From: Hemicentrotus pulcherrimus
Taxonomy: Eukaryota > Echinodermata > Echinoidea > Camarodonta > Strongylocentrotidae
NCBI GenBank assembly: GCA_003118195.1
Contig: BEXV01004505.1
Span: forward strand, 9,768 to 23,312
Reading direction: 5' to 3'
Length of the DNA stretch: 13,545 nt
The notes beneath the pieces were generated by a model. That model saw only the letters and a program-made list of their open reading frames with translations. It ran no database searches and was not told where the DNA came from. The first letter of the stretch is position 1, and each line of letters starts with the position of its first letter. Below, piece after piece: positions 1 to 7,200 of this stretch. The translations under genes were made by a program, and so were the position numbers.

Positions 1-108
1 GTATCATTTCACACAATTCCATTACAAATTATGGTTGGAAATGGCATTATTAAGTCACAATGAGCACAAACATAATCACATTTGTAACTCTCGATCGATC
101 ACTCATTT

Positions 109-153
109 CGGGACATCTCGCCCCAGCCGAAAAGGCTGGGGCGAGATGTCCCG
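109..153. repeat. Perfect 20-bp inverted repeat with 5-nt loop, GC-rich
   Basis: The arms 109-128 and 134-153 are exact reverse complements around a GAAAA spacer. The GC-rich arms stand out in A+T-rich surroundings. An extra copy of GGGGCGAG follows at 155-162, so the CTCGCCCC unit occurs three times. It may be the end of a transposable element or a structured transcript. No Helitron-type CTRR end directly follows the hairpin. Confidence 0.85.
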
Positions 154-211
154 TGGGGCGAGTTAGCCCGGATTCATTCCAACAGTGTCACTGAATCATA
201 ATTTTGATGAG

Positions 212-237
212 CCTCTCTCTCTCTCTCTCTCTCTCCC
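212..237. repeat. (CT)n microsatellite
   Basis: About 12 CT dinucleotide units in a row. There is no evidence of function. Confidence 0.85.
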
Positions 238-1141
238 CTGCCTGTCTCCTGCTAAACCTTTTTCACCCCTTCTCTCCCCAATGTCTCTCTTTACATCAAT
301 AGAATAGAACTGAAGTTCTATGTCTCTCTCGGTAGGCATGTTAGAGAAACGAGCATCTCGTTCTAAAATCGTTTTGTTCTCGCTTTTGTATTTCAAAATC
401 ATGACTATCACGTAAGAGTCTAAATCTGTATCCGTTTATGGCTGAAGAATCATTGGATTAACGGTATTAAAACCCCTGTGGATCCAGGTTTTGTCATAGG
501 TTAAGGGTACAAGTCCATAACATTTTGACTTCGAAAGTCAAAGCGAGTATCTTTGTAAGTTCAAGTTTGTCTATTTATTAGCAGTGTTTAAAGCGCCTAC
601 CGATTAAAGTGGATGAGCGCCAGCTATAGCTTCTCTCAGTTAAGGTTGTGATTGCGCAATTTATTCAGCGGCAAATCCAAATGAATAGACTTGATTGAAG
701 AAAACCATTGCTAATTAGAGGTCTAAGCGTATTTGAAGAGTGAGTATCCTCATTTTTATTTTATCTTACGTTTGTATTTACATAGATTCATACTAAATTT
801 AATAATTTCTGTTAATTGACCGATCATTGGCAGGATTGGGATTGGTTAACGAATTTCTCAATATTTAATTTGGTTGCATTACCAATGCATTGCTCCACGC
901 ATTGATGTTCACGTCTGTGAATTTCCCTCGGCTGCGGGCTGTGTGAATTTGACTCTTTTTGTTGAGTTTTGTGGTTGCTGTAAACCCTCAAATCAAAGAC
1001 ATAGTCTAGACCTACAACTATTACATTTTCAGTTATAAATCCAGGCAGCCCAATTTGGTGCGAATATGTTATTCAATAAGGCTAGGAATCTCTAAATAAG
1101 ACTTGTCTAGATCTAGAGACAGTAGAATATCTAGATCTAGA

Positions 1142-1869
1142 CTCTAGACCGAATTTTTCCGTCTCTTTCGTTCGTTAGCCTCTTATTGTGGTAGGGTCGG
1201 CTCTCTCTTTAGAGACCGAAACAGACCATACCGCGAAGTGTGCAGGTTTGGTGTGCAAATCAGTACACCAAACTTGCAAAACTTATCACCGAATTACTCC
1301 TTTTAGTCTACAGCATATAGATCTAGAGGTCTAGATCTATATCTGCTGCACTTGAGATTGTAAATTAGCTAAAGGCTTAACTTTTTCGGTTCCACTTACC
1401 AACTTGACTGAAATAATCCGTTTTATGGTCCATTTTAAAGAAATTATGGGTCAAAATCAACATCCATGTTGAAAGTCTTATGAGACGTATTTCAACACTC
1501 GCTGCACTAGCGCTGCATACGTAGCGTACGTAGCGCTCGCGCAGCGAGAGTTAAAATAGACTTTCAACATAGATGTCGATTTTGACCCATAATATCTTTA
1601 AAATGGACCATAAAACGGATTATTTCAGTCAAGTTGGTAAGTGGAACCGAAAAAGTTAAGCCTTTAGCTAATTTACAATGTAAAGTGCAGCAGATATCTA
1701 TGCTGTAAAAGGAGTAATTCGGTGATAAGTTTTGCAAGTTTGGTGTACTGATTTGCACACCAAACCTGCACACTTCGCGGTATGGTCTGTTTCGGTCTCT
1801 AAAGAGAGAGCCGACCCTACCCCAATAAGAGGCTAACGAACGAGAGAGACGGAAAAATTCGGTCTAGAG
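1142..1869. mobile_element. Long palindromic fold-back element (MITE-like), about 728 bp
   Basis: Nearly the whole element is one inverted repeat centred near 1523. The outer 165 bp of each arm (from CTCTAGACCGAATTTTTCCG at 1142) differ at only about three positions, including a run of over 100 identical bases. The inner parts differ at about six positions in 135. The left arm has an extra palindromic insert at 1315-1342. Even the centre (1495-1550) is self-complementary, with CTCGCTGC facing GCAGCGAG. It encodes no transposase. CTAG sits at both outer edges, but because CTAG is palindromic it cannot be told from the repeat itself as a target duplication. Confidence 0.88.
1315..1342. repeat. 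Nested 13-bp inverted repeat inside the left arm
   Basis: ATATAGATCTAGA and its reverse complement flank a GG spacer. The right arm has only a short form (CATAGATATC) at the matching place. The TCTAGATCTAGA unit also occurs just outside the left end of the element at about 1107-1140, suggesting local repeat expansion or template-switching. Confidence 0.8.
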
Positions 1870-2559
1870 ACAGTACTACTAGAGTCTAACTCGAAATCTA
1901 ATTCATGAACCATTGGCATTGCATTAGTCTAAGTCATATTCAAATCATAATTGTAAAATTGTTTACTTTTAATTATTACAAAAAGTTGCTCCTTATATAT
2001 TGTTAGTAAATTTTAATGATAATCTGAGAAAAATAACTTCAGAGTCTGACTCCTGATCAGGAAGTGTGATAGGGTCTAAATGATGATCATGATGTCTTGA
2101 AGGACTTGATTGATGATGAGATTGAGAATGAGAAATGATAAATTGATGTTGGTGTTGGTGATAAACTGATAATGATTGATACTTTAGTCTTGAGATTCTT
2201 GTGATTTTTATTGAAGTAAAAGTAAAATCATGTTGTGTATAAACTATAATTATAATTATAAAGTTGACTAGAGTAGACTATGATCTAAGTTGTGACAGGA
2301 GTTAGTTTATAGTCAGACGGTAAATGACCAATTTGATTGTGCTAAGAATAGATTGTTTTCTAACATTGGACCATAGGGTTGTTGAGTTTAGTTTTCAGTT
2401 TGATTTAGCCTGAGTCAGATCACATCATTACGTCTGACCCTCGTAGCTTGCGAACCCGAGTAAATGCCATGAAGTCGGGTATTGAATTACCCCCTTCTTT
2501 GCTTGCTGCAGAGGAGGCCTAACCCAGCCGATCAACTTGTTTTCCAAACATAGCGTTCG
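1870..2559. other. Upstream non-coding DNA, no gene seen
   Basis: A+T-rich. It holds a TGA/GAT-rich stretch at about 2080-2170 and TATAATTATAATTATA at about 2243. From 2430 to 2540 it is richer in GC. No exon or promoter can be assigned, although the untranslated first exon of the CtIP gene could lie anywhere upstream of 4119. Confidence 0.5.
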
Positions 2560-2910
2560 CGCTACTTTAGATCTCTCTCGCTTCAAGTCTGTTTCTTTCA
2601 GGCTGCCTCCTTCAGTCTCTCTCCTCTCTCTCTCTCCTTTCCTTTCTATCTATCGAACTCTCCCTTCCTTAGTTCTCTCTCTCTCTCAATCCTCTCTCTC
2701 CTCATGTTTATTTATGTCTGTCTCTCCATTCCCCAGTTGTCCGTCTCTGTCTCTCTGTCTCTCTCTCTCCCCCTCTCTCGGAAATATTAATTCTCTCCTC
2801 TCTCTCTCTTTCTCTCTGTATCTTCGGTTCGCGGCTCTTTTCTTGTTCTTGTTCTTCTTGTTCTTCTTTGCCTTCTCAGTCTATAGTGGCCTAGTCTTTT
2901 TTTTCTTTTT
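2560..2910. repeat. CT-rich polypyrimidine low-complexity tract
   Basis: About 350 bases dominated by TCTC units with CTTGTTCTT variants and ending in long T runs. An open frame through it (2537-2950) yields only Ser/Leu/Phe-rich low-complexity peptide and is not considered a gene. It could act as a GAGA-type regulatory tract or merely be a degenerate microsatellite. Confidence 0.8.
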
Positions 2911-4118
2911 TTTTTCTTTTACCTGTATGGCACGGCCGCCGATCCTATAGTCCGTCTCTGCAGACTTCCTTCTTGCGTTTCACTTTCTTTATTCTCCATT
3001 TTTCTTCTCCATTTTTCATTTAAGCAATCACTAATGTCTTTCCAGAAGCCACCCCCCCCCAAAAACCCCCATTCGATCAAGTTCTCAGTCCTCAGGTTTT
3101 TCCTGGCTGAAAAACCCCATGCATAAAATTTGAGTCCTCAACTTGGGTTTTGAAATTTGAAACACCCCCTTATCACCCGCGCATTGATAATAACAAGCAA
3201 GTTCTCTTTACACTGCACTATTTAACTTTTTTCTGTTTTATGTCAGAAGCTTGTTATATCTTAATTTATATTACATGTACCGGTACTTTTTTTATCAATG
3301 AATATTCTTGCATCGGAATTCTGCTTCTTAATGAGGACTAATTTCTGTGCGGATTATTATTAGGGGGGCACTTCGTCCGCGGTCGGCTGCCCAACTCAGT
3401 ACAGGCACTTTAAGGTTACTACCACTGACCTCTAGGTCAGTGGTTACTATGGCGATCTGTCAATCTCTCTTCTCCCTTGCAGCAACTATCACTGGCAAAA
3501 CCACATTGTTGACCTAGGGATCAGTGGTTCTTGGCAGCCTCCCAATAACTCCATCCAAGCCTGGAGCAAGGGGGTATTTCAATTTTGCTACGAGGAGTTT
3601 ACGTCATGATAATGATTGAGTATGAAGTTTGTCGAGTTTCACACAGTGGTGTGCATACATACATGTATGATAGTTATAAAAGGTGTAAATTCAACTAAAA
3701 AATTACACAATAAGTTGCTATTACCCAGAGTGGACGGTCAGATGATTATTAACACTGCAAAAACTGTGTTGTGGAGTGACAGGTCAAGACAGTTCTCATC
3801 AGGTGGAATGCATAATAATCATGCTTGTTATAAACTAATTACTGGTACACACAGATTTTATGGCCTTGATTTGTCTCATATATGAACAGTAATGAATAAA
3901 ACATGGCAATATTGTACCAATATTTATTTTGATGAATAAACCCTCCCCTAAATAAATGATGTACTGAACGTTACACTTATAGTTGTCAACAATGTTCAGA
4001 GTGCAGCTACTGCTAGACACAAATTAAAAATTTGAGTTGTTTTTTTACACACTTACGTGTAGATCAGTAACACCTTTTGTCTTTTCTCACTAAAAACATT
4101 TCATTTACACTTTTACAG
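2911..4118. other. Upstream non-coding DNA before the first coding exon
   Basis: Contains a homopolymer C run (3052-3060), a small GGTTTTTC/GAAAAACC hairpin near 3095-3117, the palindrome at 3421-3444, and otherwise A+T-rich DNA. Open frames at 3150-3341 and 3616-3885 lack recognisable protein features. It may be 5' intron sequence, given the good acceptor at 4117-4118. Confidence 0.5.
3421..3444. repeat. 11-bp inverted repeat containing an everted AGGTCA pair
   Basis: ACCACTGACCT and its reverse complement are separated by 2 bases. Inside is TGACCT-ct-AGGTCA (3426-3439), an everted repeat of the nuclear-receptor half-site with spacing 2. A degraded partner, GACCTAGGGATCAGTGGTT, follows at about 3510-3528, so this may simply be a repeat-element stem. 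Receptor binding is speculation. Confidence 0.7.
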
Positions 4119-4251
4119 GAACATCTGGTATGGAATATTCAACATTGAGTCAGCATGACGAGTGATGACACACACCTATCTTCATGTTCAACAAAGAAGA
4201 TCAAGACTCTTTTGAGGCGTTTTGCAGAATATCAAGTTTCACAACAAGAGT
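4119..4251 (+). CDS. RBBP8: Exon with 5' UTR end (4119-4154) and coding exon 1 (4155-4251), residues 1-32 plus one base
   Basis: A pyrimidine-rich acceptor ends with AG at 4117-4118. The start ATG at 4155 has A at -3 (a good Kozak context), and an in-frame TGA at 4146-4148 rules out upstream extension within this exon. The peptide begins MTSDDTHLSS and continues into an amphipathic KIKTLLRRFAEYQ stretch. The donor at 4252 is GTAATT, weaker than the others. I chose it because it leaves one base (t), which joins the incoming tg of the next exon to give Leu33 and continues the heptad register (IKTLLRRF, AEYQVSQ, QELFEEI). If this donor is not used, the N-terminus lies elsewhere. Inferred, not demonstrated. 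Confidence 0.65.
4130..4165 (+). promoter_or_regulatory. Upstream ORF overlapping the CtIP start codon
   Basis: An ATG at 4130 with G at -3 and G at +4 opens an 11-codon frame (MEYSTLSQHDE) that ends at TGA 4163-4165. It is out of frame with the main ATG at 4155 and overlaps it. If the mRNA includes this exon from 4119, ribosomes starting here would pass the main start. This would be expected to lower translation; the effect is inferred. Confidence 0.5.
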
Positions 4252-7200
4252 GTAATTAAACAAAAACTTATCATTGGCCTTTGAAACTATCTGGTATATA
4301 TTTAAATTTCATTTACATGTCAGTTAGATTCTGCTGTTGGAATCTACAATTCTCTCTCTTTCTTATAAATGATTTGAATGTCTCAGAAAACCAGAAAACC
4401 CCAGTAAAGGTATATTGACTGGATTAAAGGAAACAAATAATTTATTTCAATAAATTTGCTATTATGTTGGTAGGTGCAGTTTTGCATGGTAAGATTTTAT
4501 GAACATTTATAAATTATTCTATCTCCCTTATCTTTAAATTGGGTACAGTGAAAATGTTTCTTCACTTTCTTGTTTTCTCATCTTTCCCCCTCTTCCCTCT
4601 TTTCTCCCCCTTGAGATCTGTCCATCTCTCATTTCTTTTCTCTTCCCAATCTGTTATCCCTCCTCTCTCTCTCTCCCCCCTCTCTTGCTCTCTCATTCAC
4701 AGACATCTTTATGTACACTGTACGAACACTCATACCCTCACTCGATCTTCTCTACTCCCGGTTATTACTTCCTTTGATTTCCTGACTCCGCCATATTATT
4801 TTTACTGTAATTTTGCTGTATTTCTTTCATGCAGTGTTTGAAGAAATAGAAAAGGAGGCGATCAGTCTCATTGAGTCCAATGAAAAGCTTAAATCAACGG
4901 CAAATGAGTGAGTATTTCTTTCGTTCATCTATCCCATAGCTTGTGTAAATTGTTAATGAATGTTATAAAGAACTCTTGGATTCATTTAGATCCATTAAAA
5001 CAAAAATGGTAATGGAAGTGTTTTAATTTGGATTTGTATATGTATTTTCTCTTTTTTTTTTTCACTCGGACTTTCTTTTTCTCTCGATCTGTCTTTCACA
5101 TTTTTTCTCTTTCTTTTTCCCATTCTCTCTTTCTTTCTCATTCTCTCATCAGAAATGCAAGATTTGTTACACAGACTCAAAAGCGTTACAGAGAATGTAA
5201 GCAGGAGAATCGAGATTTAAAACAACAACTAGCCACCATCAAGTCCAACAGGTACCTTACATCATTCTTTAAAATAAAAATCACCTAGAAAATCAATTGT
5301 CGACGCCTCCATACATGTGTGCATAGAAAAGAGATCACATGAAATCCAAGTTCAACTAGGATTCCATGAGTTCAGTTTTCATGTTATTCTTCAGTTTCTT
5401 AATGCTACTTTACTGTTAGTCCACAGAATAATAAGTTTTTTGAGAGTGATTTTAAACATTCTAGATGTAAATGAATGTTATTTTTTGGTGATTAGAACAC
5501 TTTTAATGAAACAAATGGAATTGCAGTAAAATATACAAATGAATTGTACATTTTTACTTTGAAATAAATGTATAGATTACATTACAGCTGATTTATATCA
5601 AGGTATACAGGACTGAACACATATTAAGTGTCTTATTTGTGTGATATTACTAAGAATTTATTTATTTATTTATTTATCTATTTATTTTGTTCAGTTTTAT
5701 TTCTGTAGTTCCATTCAAGCCAACCAAAAATAAGTTTGATGGCTTTTAATGCCATATGATATAAAAATAAATGAAATACATTATACATAACAAAGAATAA
5801 GATAAACTTTAATGTTAAAATATATATATATGTGTTTGTATCAAAATTACCATACCGGTATTCATAATCCATCATTTCTTTTTTGACCTATTGTACAGGC
5901 AAAATGAGATACAAAGCCCACAATCTGACAATGCAAGCTCTAAACCAAAGGGAAAAGAAGGTATGTGCTTGATAATTTTTAAATTGCAAGATACCATTTT
6001 CCAAGTCGTCCACAGCATCCTCATTTGTTATCATGGAGCCTTGTGCAAGCAAATTCTGTTCTCCACAAATTTCTTATGTTACATGTGTTAAAAATGTTTA
6101 GTTACTTTTAAAAAAATAGATTTAGTGATACATAACATCATCTTAGCAGGAGTGAACCAGTTTTTATTGGCCTATTTGGGACTGTCCTGAACTGGCTATT
6201 GTTTCCAATTGTACGATATACATGTACATGTACATGTATACACAAATAAAGAAGTGATTGTCATAAGCAATGCCAACCAGCACCTTTCTAAAATCTTTGG
6301 GTGACTTTGTCCCTTGTACTTTGGAGGTGTTGTGGTTCATTCACTTGATGCCTGCCTGATCCAAGGGTTGAGAGTTTGAATCTCAGCCCGGCAAGACATT
6401 TGTACGAATCTGACACTCTCCACCTGGGTGTAAATGGGTACCTGGCAATTGCTGGGGTGGTGATAATTGCAGGTCCCCCGGGAAGAACAGCATTGGTGCT
6501 GATCAGCACCTGGGCAAACAAAATTATTATTATTGATGTTGTTGTTGTTACCACTACTACTACCACCACCACCACCACCACCACCACCACCACCACCACC
6601 ACCTCACATTGTGTTTTATTTCATTTCCAAATTTGATATCATTGATAATAATAATAATATTACTCAATTTTTATAAAGCGCTAATTAGAATCACTAAGCG
6701 CTTCCAAACTTGGAGATTATTACCCCGGGTTTAGCTGTGCTGCCATTGCGGCGCTCTAGCATTTCAAAGAATGATTTCCTGCCAGGTACCCATTTACATC
6801 ACCTGGATTGAGTGTGGCAAATGTAGATCAATGTCTTGCCAATGGACACTACTGCCGCAACGGGTCACGAACCGCGGCCCTTGTGATCGACAGTCCGGCG
6901 ACTTAACCATCGGGGTACTGCGTCTAGTGTCTTTGCTGCTGAGGCATGTGATGCGAACACCTTTCTTTCTTTCTTTCTTTCTATTGCCTTTAGATGTTTC
7001 CAGCGATGAGCAGCCTGAGAAACCGGAGAGGAAGGTTAGCAAACTGTCCTCCAACAAACAAAAGAAGAAGGTTCGTTATCAGGAGCTTCCTCAGGAGGAG
7101 AAAAAGAGTCCTGTTCTATCAACCCTCTTACCAAGCAGAGATGGAAGAGAGAACCAAGACCCCAAGATGCAGCCTATAATTCTGGTGGAGGATGGAGGAC

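Larger units (their letters stand above)
1..1141. other. Upstream non-coding DNA, no gene seen
   Basis: This stretch is A+T-rich with no coding signal that I can support. It contains the GC-rich hairpin at 109-153, a CT microsatellite at about 212-237, and TCTAGATCTAGA-type repeats at about 1107-1146. Short open frames here look like chance. Confidence 0.6.

Noticed and set aside
109..153. Helitron 3' hairpin
   Set aside because: No CTRR terminus follows the hairpin on either strand, and no 5' TC end was recognised.
1564..1773. Minus-strand open frame of 69 codons
   Set aside because: It lies entirely in the right arm of the palindromic element and has no recognisable protein features.
2537..2950. 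137-codon plus-strand open frame
   Set aside because: It lies in the CT-rich low-complexity tract; the peptide is Ser/Leu/Phe repeats with no domain.
6288..6636. Overlapping open frames on both strands with Val or Thr runs
   Set aside because: They are read from the tRNA-derived SINE and its ACC triplet tail.
6300..6935. Functional tRNA genes
   Set aside because: A/B-box-like sequences are present but no cloverleaf or acceptor stem can be drawn; the bodies and triplet tails are those of SINEs.
6771..6993. The first 75 codons of the long open frame as the true N-terminus of the protein
   Set aside because: They derive from an antisense SINE and a TTTC microsatellite. A good acceptor at 6992-6993 and exact phase match to four upstream coiled-coil exons fit CtIP better.
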